The notes under the pieces were generated by a model. It made no database searches. It was not told the origin of the DNA and saw only the letters and a program-made list of their open reading frames with translations. From Stanieria cyanosphaera PCC 7437 (GTDB taxonomy: Bacteria > Cyanobacteriota > Cyanobacteriia > Cyanobacteriales > Xenococcaceae), in NCBI RefSeq assembly GCF_000317575.1, contig NC_019748.1, positions 1,628,001-1,692,000 on the forward strand: 64,000 bases of DNA. Direction: 5' to 3'. A program made the translations under genes and the position numbers. Below are positions 40,607 to 49,731 of the stretch, in pieces (the first letter of the stretch is position 1; every line of letters begins with the position of its first letter).

Positions 40607-41434
40607 ATGGTCTGGCCATTCAAAAAGAAAACAAAAAAACAAGTAGCTAAAATCGAAATTACAGGAGCGATCGCTGGAGACACTCGCAAACGAGTCCTCA
40701 AAGCTTTCAAAACTGTTGAAGAAAAAAAATTTCCTGCCCTACTGTTACGAATTGATTCCCCTGGCGGAACGGTAGGCGATTCTCAAGAAATTTATTCTGC
40801 ACTACAACGCTTGCAAGAAGATAAAAATGTCAAGGTAGTTGCTAGTTTTGGTAATATCTCTGCCTCTGGTGGTGTTTATATTGGGGTTGGTGCAAAACAC
40901 ATTGTTGCTAACCCAGGCACAATTACTGGTAGTATTGGCGTAATTTTACGAGGTAACAATTTAGAACGACTTCTCGATAAGATTGGTGTTTCCTTTAAAG
41001 TAGTCAAATCAGGTCCTTATAAAGATATCCTCGCCTTTGACCGCCAATTAACCCCTGCCGAAGAACAAATCTTACAAGAATTAATTGATATCAGTTATCA
41101 ACAATTTGTTAAGACAGTAGCAGAAGGACGAAATTTAGAAGTAGAAAAAGTAAAGACTTTTGCCGATGGAAGAGTATTCACAGGAGAACAGGCGTTAGCA
41201 TTGGGTATGGTTGACCGCTTGGGGACAGAAGAAGATGCCCTGCGTTGGGCTGCCGAACTAGCAGGACTCGATCCGGATAAAACCGAATGCTACACCATCG
41301 AAGAACCAAAACCTTTAATCAATCGTTTTTTACCAGGTAGAGGTCAAACTAAATCTAGTATAGGAACTGCCATAGATTGGGTAGAATTTGAACTGGTTAC
41401 TTCTGGTCAACCATTATGGTTATATCGACCATAA
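40607..41434 (+). CDS. sppA: Signal peptide peptidase SppA (S49), short form
   Basis: 275 residues, the single-domain form of the S49 protease that degrades leftover signal peptides at the membrane. Key residues are Ser87 in NISASGGVY and Lys139 in SGPYKD, the Ser-Lys dyad. RIDSPGGTVGDS and ITGSIGVI are conserved. The N-terminal helix is positively charged (WPFKKKTKKQ) and there is no clear membrane span, so membrane contact may be peripheral. The next gene, aroH, begins 37 bp after its stop. Confidence 0.93.
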   Translation: MVWPFKKKTKKQVAKIEITGAIAGDTRKRVLKAFKTVEEKKFPALLLRIDSPGGTVGDSQEIYSALQRLQEDKNVKVVASFGNISASGGVYIGVGAKHIVANPGTITGSIGVILRGNNLERLLDKIGVSFKVVKSGPYKDILAFDRQLTPAEEQILQELIDISYQQFVKTVAEGRNLEVEKVKTFADGRVFTGEQALALGMVDRLGTEEDALRWAAELAGLDPDKTECYTIEEPKPLINRFLPGRGQTKSSIGTAIDWVEFELVTSGQPLWLYRP

Positions 41435-41471
41435 AACCAAGAACTCAATCAGATTAGCGGAGGAAAAAACT

Positions 41472-41888
41472 GTGGAATGGAAAGTGCAAGGCATTCGTGG
41501 GGCAACCACTGTTACAGAAAATAGTCTTGATGCGATCGCAGAAGCTGTAACAGAACTTTTAAATGAAATTGAAGCACATAATCAATTTAATCCTCAAGAT
41601 GTCGTCTGCGTCTTTTTTACTGCCACTCGCGATTTAGATGCGATTTTCCCCGCAGCAGTAGCCAGAAATCGACCGGGATGGGACAATATCCCCCTTTTAG
41701 ATTTGCAACAAATGCACGTCGCTGGCAGTTTGCCTTTCTGTATTCGAGTTTTAATTCAAGTAAATACTCCTCATCCGCAATCAGCAATGGTTCACTGCTA
41801 TTTGAGAAATGCTCGAAATCTCCGCCCCGACTTAAGTATTTCTCAAATTAATAAATCCATTTCTTCTTCTATAGAATCTTATCGGTAA
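41472..41888 (+). CDS. aroH: Chorismate mutase, AroH type
   Basis: 138 residues from a GTG at 41472 with GGAGG 8 bp upstream; an ATG at 41388 would read through the sppA tail and is rejected. The N-terminus (V)EWKVQGIRGATTVTENS matches AroH, which converts chorismate to prephenate for phenylalanine and tyrosine. VFFTATRDLDAIFPAAVAR, HVAGSLPFCIRVLIQVN and MVHCYLRNARNLRPDL contain the active-site Arg and Cys region. It follows sppA closely and is probably in the same operon. Confidence 0.95.
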   Translation: MEWKVQGIRGATTVTENSLDAIAEAVTELLNEIEAHNQFNPQDVVCVFFTATRDLDAIFPAAVARNRPGWDNIPLLDLQQMHVAGSLPFCIRVLIQVNTPHPQSAMVHCYLRNARNLRPDLSISQINKSISSSIESYR

Positions 41889-41954
41889 CTAATCTTAAGA
41901 TCAGAGTATTAATAATTCATGAATTATTTTGTATAACAGGTTAACAGACTTGAT

Positions 41955-42923
41955 GTGAGGAAAATATTTAAGCTCAAGCAAACAATTAGGATTGGGATTT
42001 TTTTAAGCACAGTTTTATCTTTAACAATTGTGTTTCCAGTTAGAACATCGACGGAAACAGAAAAAATGAACCAAAGTTTAGTTCAAATCATTCCTAACCA
42101 TAGTCAAGTAGAACAGATAGCTACAGGATTTCAATTCACAGAAGGTCCTTTATGGCATCCTGAGGGCTATCTTTTATTTAGTGATATTCCTGCTAACACA
42201 ATCTATCAATGGCAACCCAATAGCAAAGCTAAAATCTTTCGTCGTCCTTCTGGTAAAGCTAATGGTAATACTTTTGATCTTAAAGGAAGATTAATTTCTG
42301 CTGAACATGAAAACCGCCGTGTCTCCAGAACAGAAACAGACGGAAAAATAGTTACTTTAGTAGATAACTATCAAGGCAAAAAGTTAAATAGTCCTAACGA
42401 TCTAATAGTTAAATCCGACGGCAGTATTTACTTTACCGACCCACCCTATGGAATTCAACCAATACAAGAAGAATTAGGATTTTATGGAGTTTATCGCCTC
42501 TCTCCAGAGGGACAATTAACTTTACTGGTAGATGATTTTACTCGTCCTAATGGAATTGCTTTATCCCCCGATCAAACTAAATTGTATGTTAACGATTCAG
42601 AAGTAGGACATATTCGTGTTTTTGATTTACAATCAGACGGAAGTTTAACTAACGGCCGAGTTTTTGCTCAATTAAAAGACCCAAATCAAGAAGGCGTACC
42701 TGATGGTATGAAGGTTGATACCCAAGGTAATGTTTATAGTACAGGACCAGGCGGAGTGTGGATATTTTCTTCTGAAGGAGAATTATTAGAGGTGATTTCA
42801 GTACCAGAAGTAACCACCAATTTAGCCTGGGGCGGTCAAAATAATCAAACTCTTTATATTACTGCTAATACCAGTGTTTACCGAATTCGTTTACAAATAC
42901 CAGGATTATTAAAGACAAAATAA
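41955..42923 (+). CDS. Secreted SMP-30/gluconolactonase-like protein
   Basis: 322 residues, starting GTG at 41955. The N-terminus is a signal peptide (IRIGIFLSTVLSLTIVFP). A six-bladed propeller follows with FTEGPLWHPEGYLLFSDI, a metal-site Glu, SAEHENRRVSR, LNSPNDLIVKSDGSIYFTDPPYG (NDL, metal site), DFTRPNGIALSPDQ and YVNDSE (Asp). These are the features of the SGL family of lactonases. The substrate is unknown. Confidence 0.88.
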   Translation: MRKIFKLKQTIRIGIFLSTVLSLTIVFPVRTSTETEKMNQSLVQIIPNHSQVEQIATGFQFTEGPLWHPEGYLLFSDIPANTIYQWQPNSKAKIFRRPSGKANGNTFDLKGRLISAEHENRRVSRTETDGKIVTLVDNYQGKKLNSPNDLIVKSDGSIYFTDPPYGIQPIQEELGFYGVYRLSPEGQLTLLVDDFTRPNGIALSPDQTKLYVNDSEVGHIRVFDLQSDGSLTNGRVFAQLKDPNQEGVPDGMKVDTQGNVYSTGPGGVWIFSSEGELLEVISVPEVTTNLAWGGQNNQTLYITANTSVYRIRLQIPGLLKTK

Positions 42924-43034
42924 AGCTGAATTTTATTCACTGTGATTACGAAAAATATACTTTTCTGCCTTTTTACTTTTGTAGAGAATATGTTACTTTG
43001 ATCCTTCGCACTCACTCAGGACAATTCGCGCTTT

Positions 43035-44415
43035 TTACAAGATAAACGGGATGTTTGAAAGCCAACGAGCTTTAGCCGTTGGATGAAAAACGACTCGGCT
43101 CTTTTAAGAGCCTTGAAATTATGCTCTTATTGTTTACGTAGTTGGTCGATTACGTAAGATGTTTGTTCTAGAATACAAGCTTAGAGGTAAAGAATCTCAA
43201 TATCGAGCTATAGACGAAGCCATTCGTACAGTTCAATTCGTGCGGAATAAGTGTCTTCGTTATTGGGAAGACAACAAGGGCATAGGGCAAAAGGATATTT
43301 ATCGGTACACAACAGTACTCAGGAATGAATTTGATTTTGTCAAAGACCTTAACTCTACTGCTTGTCAACAAGCTTGCGAACGTACTTGGACTTCTATTCT
43401 TAAGTTTTATACTAACTGCAAGAACAATATTTCTGGCAAGAAAGGCTATCCCAAATATTCAAAACGTACTCGTTCAGTTGAATTTAAAAAGTCAGGGTGG
43501 AAACTAAATCGAGATGCCAAAAGAATTGCTTTCACTGATGGTAAAAACATTGGTGAATTTAAGCTTGTTGGTAGTCGAGATTTGCTTTATTTCCAAGATT
43601 GGCAAATTCAAAGAGTACGAATAGTTAGAAGAGCAGATGGCTATTTCGTTCAGTTAATGCTTAGGCTCGACCCTAGGGATATTACGCCACAGCTAGAACC
43701 CACTAAAAAATGTGTAGCAATAGATGTTGGCTTGAAATATTTCTATTGTGATAGTAACAATGAGACAGTTCAATGTCCTAAATACTATAGAAAAGCCGAA
43801 AAACGATTAAACAAACTGAACAAAAGAAAGAGCAGAAAGTTTAAAAAGAACCAAAAACAGTCCAATAACTATATTAAAGCTAGGAAAAAATACGCCAAGG
43901 CTCATTTAAAAATAAGTAGACAGCGAGAAGAGTTTGCGCGCATGAAAGCACTCCGTTTAATACAGTCAAACGACTTAATTGCCTATGAAGATTTAAAGGT
44001 TAAAAATCTTGTGCGGAATAAAAAACTAGCGTCTAGTATCAATGATGCTGCATGGTCACAACTAAGAAAGTGGATTGAGTACTTTGGATTGAAGTATGGC
44101 AGGTTAACTATTGCCGTACCTCCGCAGTACACCACATCTGACTGTCCTGGGTGCGGTAAAAGAGTTAAAAAATCTCTTTCAACTCGTACTCATGTATGTG
44201 ATTGCGGTATACCCGTACTAGACCGTGATTATGCAGCTTCGTTGAACATATTAAAGAAAGCTACGATAGGGCATATCGGAAGTTGGTCTAATGAGATATT
44301 AGACCTAAACGCTTGGGGAGATTCGACCTCTATGTTGGTTGGTAGTAATACCTGCCAAGGTAAGTTGAGTCAGTGAACCAAGAATCCCACGAATTTTATT
44401 CGTGCGGAGTGTCAA
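43035..44415 (+). mobile_element. Second TnpB-only IS200/IS605-type element
   Basis: Left end: CCAACG/CGTTGG hairpin at 43062-43082 in a GAAAGCC...GGATGAAA context. Right end: CACGAA/TTCGTG hairpin at 44388-44404, followed by CGGAGTGTCAA ending at 44415. The left border is approximate. It encodes only TnpB and lacks tnpA. The right end falls inside the neighbouring minus-strand gene. Confidence 0.82.
43159..44376 (+). CDS. tnpB: TnpB RNA-guided nuclease (OrfB_IS605)
   Basis: 405 residues, clearly different from the other TnpB in the window. RuvC residues are Asp189 (AIDVGL), Glu277 (AYEDLKV) and the DRD at 355-357. The zinc ribbon is CPGC (329-332) and CDC (347-349). In the third motif the usual DRDxNAA reads DRDYAAS, so the conserved Asn is Ala here; this variant may still be active. 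The N-terminal region is FVLEYKLRGKESQYRAIDE. It seems full length. Its 3' end should also be the template of the guide RNA. Confidence 0.93.
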   Translation: MFVLEYKLRGKESQYRAIDEAIRTVQFVRNKCLRYWEDNKGIGQKDIYRYTTVLRNEFDFVKDLNSTACQQACERTWTSILKFYTNCKNNISGKKGYPKYSKRTRSVEFKKSGWKLNRDAKRIAFTDGKNIGEFKLVGSRDLLYFQDWQIQRVRIVRRADGYFVQLMLRLDPRDITPQLEPTKKCVAIDVGLKYFYCDSNNETVQCPKYYRKAEKRLNKLNKRKSRKFKKNQKQSNNYIKARKKYAKAHLKISRQREEFARMKALRLIQSNDLIAYEDLKVKNLVRNKKLASSINDAAWSQLRKWIEYFGLKYGRLTIAVPPQYTTSDCPGCGKRVKKSLSTRTHVCDCGIPVLDRDYAASLNILKKATIGHIGSWSNEILDLNAWGDSTSMLVGSNTCQGKLSQ

Positions 44416-44884
44416 TTTCCTCACTTTCACCTCTACGGAAAAACTGCTTCAGAATTTCCCCTGGTTTACGATCCCAAGTGTCAATATGTTCGTAGATCAA
44501 TCCTTCCTCGGTTAGCTTATAAGTGGAATAACCATTGAAGAAGATACTAGCTTGCCAAGGTACACGCAAAGTACCACGCACAGTCCAATTGGCTAAAATT
44601 GTATCTACAGCAGTTTGTTTAATATCGTGTAAATCAAAGTAGAGTGAAGTGAAAAAGAGCTTGCCGTGAAATCTTAATGTCCAAAAGATAATTCGATAGT
44701 TGAGCTTGCCTTTAAAAGTATTAACTGGGTCTTGAAAATAGATATCTTGAGTATAAATATCGTAGGATAAATCAGTCTCAAATAGAGTTGGTAGTTCGGT
44801 TTGAAGAGTCTTAATTACATTCTCTATTTGTTTAGTATAGGCTAGCTCGTTCAACTTCCCCTCCTGGTTCAATATTTTTATCAC
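44396..44884 (-). CDS. DUF2358 family protein with a TnpB-element-derived C-terminus
   Basis: 162 residues. The SnoaL-like fold of DUF2358 (cyanobacteria and plastids) is recognised from FETDLSYDIYTQDIYFQDP, LNYRIIFWTLRFHGKLFF and WRPG-like TWDRKPGEIL. The function is unknown. The last six codons (IDTPHE) and the stop are read from the end of the TnpB element, so the native terminus has been replaced. The fold itself appears complete. The upstream peroxiredoxin-like gene is 7 bp away, so they are probably cotranscribed. Confidence 0.8.
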   Translation of the reverse strand: MIKILNQEGKLNELAYTKQIENVIKTLQTELPTLFETDLSYDIYTQDIYFQDPVNTFKGKLNYRIIFWTLRFHGKLFFTSLYFDLHDIKQTAVDTILANWTVRGTLRVPWQASIFFNGYSTYKLTEEGLIYEHIDTWDRKPGEILKQFFRRGESEEIDTPHE

Positions 44885-44891
44885 TATTCTC

Positions 44892-45437
44892 TTATTTTGC
44901 TAGCTTATCTAGTTCTGCTAGGATAGTGTCTAACTCGGCGTTGCTATCTACAAAAGAAAACAGATGTCGAAAAGTGATACGACCTTCGCTATTAATCACA
45001 AATTGAGCAGGTAAAGGTGCGCCAAGAGCTTGTCCTACTCCATAACGACGAAATGTATGGCAATCTGGATCGAACAAGAAAGGATAAGGTAAGCTGAGTT
45101 GTTCAACAACCTGCTGACTTTGTACTAAGTCTGTACTAGAAATCATTAGTAATTCTGCTCCTTTGTCCCTAATCTTTTGATAGCCTGTTTTTAAATCTTG
45201 GATGTGGGGATAGCAAAAAGGGCAAAATAGTTTTTCTGTGAAAATACGAGTAAATGCTAATACTACAGGTTGTTTACTTTGATAATCTGAAAGCTTAACA
45301 TTATCCTCACTTCCGATCCTTGGCAAACTAAAATCTGGCGCAGTTGAACCAACTGCTGGTACTTGCAAAGGAGGTAAAGGAATAAAATTAGCAGCGAAAC
45401 GGCGGTTGAATAGTCCTGTATTTTCAGTCACTATCAA
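44892..45437 (-). CDS. Peroxiredoxin-like (AhpC/TSA) protein
   Basis: 181 residues of the thioredoxin fold. VGSTAPDFSLPRI is the family N-terminus. FTRIFTEKLFCPFCYPHI carries a CxxC close to where peroxiredoxins have the peroxidatic Cys, and PLPAQFVINSEGRI is the cis-Pro region. LLMISSTD and YPFLFDPD follow the usual order. It probably reduces peroxides or acts as a thiol oxidoreductase; which of the two is not clear. It leads a two-gene unit with the DUF2358 gene. Confidence 0.82.
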   Translation of the reverse strand: MIVTENTGLFNRRFAANFIPLPPLQVPAVGSTAPDFSLPRIGSEDNVKLSDYQSKQPVVLAFTRIFTEKLFCPFCYPHIQDLKTGYQKIRDKGAELLMISSTDLVQSQQVVEQLSLPYPFLFDPDCHTFRRYGVGQALGAPLPAQFVINSEGRITFRHLFSFVDSNAELDTILAELDKLAK

Positions 45438-45634
45438 AAAAGTTAATTACTTCCTACTGTTCATCTTACTTATAGCAGTTCTTACTTCTATAAGATACAT
45501 CCGTTCAATCCAGGTTTTTGTTGAGACCTACGGTAGTGCGCTTCGCTTATGTTGATGATTCATCCCTCATAATTAGTAATTGGTCACTGATAATGATGTA
45601 CCTTACCAATATTAGAAACGCCTTATTTTTAGAA

Positions 45635-45720
45635 CTATTAAGGCGGTCGTCTTCGGCGCCAGCAAAGCTGTCCGCATTTTGTCTTGCTGAAGGCGAAACC
45701 GCACTTAAAAAAATCTTAGT
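45635..45720. repeat. Dispersed repeat with AGCAAAGCTGTCCGC core
   Basis: This GC-richer stretch between convergent-facing genes contains AGCAAAGCTGTCCGC at 45661-45675. It matches 14 of 15 bases of the reverse complement at 62835-62849. A 76-residue reading frame over it (45518-45748) looks repeat-derived. Confidence 0.5.
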
Positions 45721-45731
45721 TACCCAATCTG

Positions 45732-46841
45732 TTAATAAGCAAAGCTAGCGAATAAGGTTTTTCCGCTACTGACATCAAAAATAAATAAACGTTTCAAATC
45801 CAATTGTACAGTAACGCGATCGCCTTGTTTTCCTTGCCAATCAGCAGCAACTAAAAAATCAAGGTTGATATTCGTGTCAAGTAATTTACTTTTAACTAAA
45901 ATTTCTCTGCCCAAAGGTTCAACTATGTTAATTTCTACCGTTATAGTATAGTAACCCTTCTGATTTAATTCTGATGTTGCTAGTTGAATATCTTCTGGGC
46001 GAATACCTAGATCGAAATTTTGCCCTTGAATTGGATGTAATCGCTGTTCAATCTCTGAGTTGATTGGTAAAAACTGATTATTAATGACAAAACTGCCGTT
46101 GAGATAAGTTACAGGTAAAATATTCATCGGTGGATTACCTAAAAATGTTGCTACCATACGATTAGCTGGTTGAGCATAAATGGTTTGAGGATTACCAATT
46201 TGCTGTATGTTGCCGTCTTTTAACACTACAATACGGTCTGCTAAAGTCATTGCTTCAGTTTGGTCGTGGGTAACATAAATAGTTGTGATTCCTACTTGAT
46301 GATGAAGTTGTTTTAATTCCGTTCTAGTATCATCTCGCAATTGAGCATCTAAATTAGATAAAGGTTCATCAAGTAAAAATACTTGTGGAACTCTAGCGAT
46401 CGCTCTGCCCAAAGCTACTCGTTGTTGTTGTCCACCGGAAAGTTGTTTGGGTTTACGTTTTAGAAGATGTTCGATATTAAGCGATCGCGCTACGGTTTGG
46501 ACTTTCTGATTAATTTCTGCTTTTGCTTCGCGACGCATCCGCAAACCAAAAGCTAAATTTTCTGCTACCGTCAGATGGGGATATAAAGCATAGTTTTGAA
46601 AAACCATTGCCACATCTCGTTGACGAGCAGGAATGTGGTTAACTAAAGTATTGCCAATATAAATCTCACCTTCTGTTATTGATTCTAACCCAGCAATTGC
46701 TCTTAAAATTGTTGATTTTCCACATCCTGAAGGTCCAACTAAGACCCAAAATTCTCCATTAGGAATTTCTAAAGTAATATTTTCTATCGCTGTGACATTG
46801 CCAAATTTACGAGCGATATTTTGTAGTTTAACTTTTGCCAT
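45732..46841 (-). CDS. ABC transporter ATP-binding protein, sugar/glycerol-3-phosphate type (MalK/UgpC-like)
   Basis: 369 residues with Walker A GPSGCGKST, Q-loop FQNYALYPHLTV, signature LSGGQQQR, Walker B QVFLLDEPLSNLDA and the H-loop THDQTEAMTL. The C-terminal half is a regulatory TOBE/OB domain (LGIRPEDIQL, LVAADWQGKQGDRVTVQL). It energises import of sugars, glucosylglycerol or similar through permeases not in this window. It is a lone ATPase gene, as often in cyanobacteria where one such ATPase can serve several importers. Confidence 0.92.
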   Translation of the reverse strand: MAKVKLQNIARKFGNVTAIENITLEIPNGEFWVLVGPSGCGKSTILRAIAGLESITEGEIYIGNTLVNHIPARQRDVAMVFQNYALYPHLTVAENLAFGLRMRREAKAEINQKVQTVARSLNIEHLLKRKPKQLSGGQQQRVALGRAIARVPQVFLLDEPLSNLDAQLRDDTRTELKQLHHQVGITTIYVTHDQTEAMTLADRIVVLKDGNIQQIGNPQTIYAQPANRMVATFLGNPPMNILPVTYLNGSFVINNQFLPINSEIEQRLHPIQGQNFDLGIRPEDIQLATSELNQKGYYTITVEINIVEPLGREILVKSKLLDTNINLDFLVAADWQGKQGDRVTVQLDLKRLFIFDVSSGKTLFASFAY

Positions 46842-47353
46842 AGATAGCTATCTTGCAGATGATCTCAAGTTTTAAAACTATTCCACATAATTTCATCTTT
46901 GAGAAAAATATCTCAAATTAGAACCACAATTTTGTTTTGGAATATCAATTTTATTTTAATTATGCGATCGCCAAAGAAATAGATTTTATTTGATTCACTC
47001 TATGGCGGATTGAGTTGGGTTGCTAAAACAGAATCGAGCCACTGTTGCCAATTATATCTCTATTTACAGAATTTATCCTGGTTGTTGTTACTACTGAGGC
47101 GTCAATTTTCGAGTCATTACTTCTGTAAATCGAATGATTCTCTTCTTTTAGTTAAATTTACTTTTGCCTATCTTTTGAGAGATGAACAAAAATAAGATTT
47201 GCGTTCCAATAAATTAAAGATTAGTTAAATTGATCAAGTTGAAAATTCAATAATTAATTTCGCTAACTCAGCCCAATTTAAAATAAATAATTGCTCTTTA
47301 AATCAAAAAATAATTAAAACGTATTTAATGCTCAAAATCAGGAGTAAAAAGCA
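46842..47353. other. Intergenic region, 512 bp, no gene seen
   Basis: AT-rich. It probably has promoters of the leftward ABC gene and the rightward membrane protein. The ribosome site AGGAG at 47340-47344 belongs to the next gene. No structure worth naming was found. Confidence 0.5.
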
Positions 47354-47893
47354 ATGACTAAATCTCAATCTTCACAATCAGTGAAATATACATGGGGAAA
47401 ATTTGATAATCAAACCGCAGCAAGAACGACAAAAACTAAAATTGAACAAGCGGGAATTGCCCCAGAACAAGTTACTTTAGAAACTGAAAATTTTCAGCTT
47501 CCTTTGCAATTGCAAAATACTCAGATAGCTAAAAGTGTCAAAGGTGGTGCGATCGCAGGAACAGTTTTAGGTGCTGTAATTGGTTTATATATTAGTTTAG
47601 TTGTGACTGATTTTCCTAGACTTGGTTTTGCTGTTTTTAATGATTTTAATTCGGTCTACTTTTTTGCTCCTTTGCTTGGTAGTGGAGTTGGAGCATTAAC
47701 AATTGGTTTAATTGCTGCTTTAAGTGGTGGCAATGTACCCAAACCCGATGTAGATCTTACAACAAGTAATCAATCAGTTGTATATTTGGTAGCAGTAAAA
47801 GGAACAGCAGCCGAAATAAACCAAGCTCAAGAAATTATTCGCCAACAAGGAGGGACAGTTGAAGAAGAAGACAGAAATTCTACTGCAAAATAA
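47354..47893 (+). CDS. Small membrane protein, general-stress-like, function unknown
   Basis: 179 residues, ATG preceded by AGGAG at 9 bp. A soluble N-terminal part (YTWGKFDNQTAARTTKTKIE) is followed by two hydrophobic segments. The first is glycine/alanine-rich (SVKGGAIAGTVLGAVIGLYI) and the second has FAPLLGSGVGALTIGLIAAL. The C-terminal part (VYLVAVKGTAAEINQAQEII) looks like a ferredoxin-like half. This general plan (alpha/beta, glycine zipper, alpha/beta) is shared with stress-related proteins, but no specific family name can be given. Single gene. Confidence 0.65.
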   Translation: MTKSQSSQSVKYTWGKFDNQTAARTTKTKIEQAGIAPEQVTLETENFQLPLQLQNTQIAKSVKGGAIAGTVLGAVIGLYISLVVTDFPRLGFAVFNDFNSVYFFAPLLGSGVGALTIGLIAALSGGNVPKPDVDLTTSNQSVVYLVAVKGTAAEINQAQEIIRQQGGTVEEEDRNSTAK

Positions 47894-48111
47894 TAAAAGT
47901 ATCAGAAAATTGATTAATTGTTAACGGTATTGATTTAAAATTTTCTTGGCTATTAACCCTTAGGCTAATGTGCATTGTCCCAACTGGATATTTTACTTTT
48001 CCTTCCACCTCCTGCCTTTTCTCAACCAGTAAATTCAATCCGTGACAGCTTAACTATCAACAATTAACAAAAATTATCGAACAGTGAATTTTCCCCATCA
48101 ATCAACTTAAA

Positions 48112-48702
48112 TTAATATTTTTCTTTAGCGAGGACAAATACATTTCCTTCATTTCCTCTGCCAATTCGCATATCTTCATCCAAATAAGTAATATCAAGCC
48201 AACCGTTTTGCTCGCGATTTTCAATCCCAAAATCTAGGGCAGGAAACTTTTTACCTGATTCTAATTGCTGAATAAATTGACTAGGAGAATTGTAGGCAAA
48301 GAAACGCTGTAAACCGATAACTGAACGTTCAAAAATAACATTCACACGGCGTTCGGAAACAGGTTCAAACCTAGCTGCGACACTAACAATACCTTCTAAA
48401 AATGGCAAGCCAATAATTTCAGCAATATTGTAAACTTTGGCTTCAGCAGTGCGGATACATTGATAAATTTGTCCTAATTTGAATAAAGGGAAACGGTCTA
48501 AACCCAGTATTCCTTTACTGGTTGTATATAATAAACGCCAGTTCCCTTCCAATAAATCTTTAGCTTCCACAGGTTTAGGGGTTGGGTTACAGTCTTCTAA
48601 CTGCTGAATGGCTGAGAGAACTCTGACATTATCAATTTCAGTTGCTAACAAACCACGATTTTTTCCTGCGATCGCTTCTAGTAATTGTGCTTTTTTGCTC
48701 AT
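48112..48702 (-). CDS. PAP/fibrillin (plastid lipid-associated) family protein
   Basis: 196 residues from the ATG at 48702 (MSKKAQLLEAIAGKNRG); 48726 would add 8 residues. Conserved features are LLEGNWRLLYTTSKGILGLDRFPLFKLGQIYQCI, ARFEPVSERRVNVIFERSVIG and the C-terminal GWLDITYLDEDMRIGRGNEGNVFVL. The lipocalin-like family binds lipids and is linked to thylakoid membranes and photoprotection in cyanobacteria and plastids. There is no signal peptide. Alone on the minus strand. Confidence 0.93.
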   Translation of the reverse strand: MSKKAQLLEAIAGKNRGLLATEIDNVRVLSAIQQLEDCNPTPKPVEAKDLLEGNWRLLYTTSKGILGLDRFPLFKLGQIYQCIRTAEAKVYNIAEIIGLPFLEGIVSVAARFEPVSERRVNVIFERSVIGLQRFFAYNSPSQFIQQLESGKKFPALDFGIENREQNGWLDITYLDEDMRIGRGNEGNVFVLAKEKY

Positions 48703-48832
48703 GACTCCTAATTTTAGCTTTAGCAATCTCTCATTTCTTGATTACTTTAAACATTGTATAAATTCTTCAGAGTCTCTTCGCCAAAACCTGGGAGAAAATT
48801 TTAATTAATTTTCAATTAGAGGTAAAAATTAC

Positions 48833-49612
48833 TTAGTTTTTTTTAGATAAATAATTAGATACCCAACTAACCGAACCCGAACCTCCAAAGGCATTTTTTG
48901 AGACAGGATTCATTGCTTGTATTTTTTGCTCATCAGAAGATTCACTAGGAGATTTTTCTCCAATTGCCTTCGTTATTTCGATGCCATTTTCTTCTAAAAC
49001 TACTCTAGGAGTAGAAAGATTATCTAATAAGATGCGTTTGACTAAAATTTTCCCATTAGATAAATATTGACCAACATTAACATAACGACTGTTGGCTTCT
49101 TCGGGTGCTTGGACGATTAGTTTGGTAGTACCACCTAGTTCAACTAAACCGCTCACAATTACATTTTGGGCTAAACTTTCTACTGGTTGATTTTCTAAAG
49201 AATCAATTGTGGGAGTTGATTCAATATTGCTAGGATTAGGTTTAAGAGTTTTTGAGTCTGGTAATAAAGTTTTACTGCCTTCAGTTTCTTTAAGCTTTAT
49301 TTCTGGTTTGATTGCAATTAGGGCAAAAGGATCTTGTCTACCTCTAATACTGCCACTAACACGTACATCAGGATTGGTAGCAGGAATTAAACCATTAATG
49401 CCAACTTTATCAGAATCGTCTGAATTAGCTGATTCGGTTGCGGTTGATTCATTATTATTAGCTGTTTCTGATTGGGAATTATTAGCTGAAGAATTAGATG
49501 GGTTATTTGATGCGTTATCTTCTCCACTTTTTGAACCAAACAAAGAACAACTTTCTAGAGAAACAGCTAAAATTCCTAATAATACAAATAGGGAAATTTT
49601 ATTCATTTTCAC
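48833..49612 (-). CDS. Putative lipoprotein, function unknown
   Basis: 259 residues. An N-terminal signal ends in a lipobox-like SLESC (Cys22), then a long asparagine/serine-rich linker (SNNPSNSSANNSQS). Next comes GSIRGRQDPFALIAI, a PilP-like Pro-Phe motif. The C-terminal part (VIVSGLVELGGTTKLIVQAPEE, SRYVNVGQYLSNGKILVKRI, PRVVLEENGIEITKAIGEK) forms a beta-strand repeat like that of pilus-assembly lipoproteins. The likeness is suggestive only. The start ATG codons at 49612 and 49606 are both possible. Confidence 0.6.
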   Translation of the reverse strand: MKMNKISLFVLLGILAVSLESCSLFGSKSGEDNASNNPSNSSANNSQSETANNNESTATESANSDDSDKVGINGLIPATNPDVRVSGSIRGRQDPFALIAIKPEIKLKETEGSKTLLPDSKTLKPNPSNIESTPTIDSLENQPVESLAQNVIVSGLVELGGTTKLIVQAPEEANSRYVNVGQYLSNGKILVKRILLDNLSTPRVVLEENGIEITKAIGEKSPSESSDEQKIQAMNPVSKNAFGGSGSVSWVSNYLSKKN

Positions 49613-49731
49613 TCCTCAAAAACTTGAGTAACTTTTGGTGATTAGTCGTGGGTTGTTTTTTTCAATGACTAATAATCAATTTTTTATTTTGGTCGACTCT
49701 AAGATAACAGTTGAATTGAACAATCATCCAG

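Noticed and set aside
41388-41471. N-terminal extension of aroH starting at 41388
   Set aside because: It reads the sppA tail in another frame, and GTG 41472 with GGAGG gives the standard AroH start.
45518-45748. 76-residue frame between the peroxiredoxin and ABC genes
   Set aside because: Reads through the dispersed repeat (LRRSSSAPAKLSAFCLAEGE), a translation pattern of cyanobacterial repeats.
47010-47195. 61-residue frame upstream of the small membrane protein
   Set aside because: Random composition, no ribosome site, in promoter DNA.
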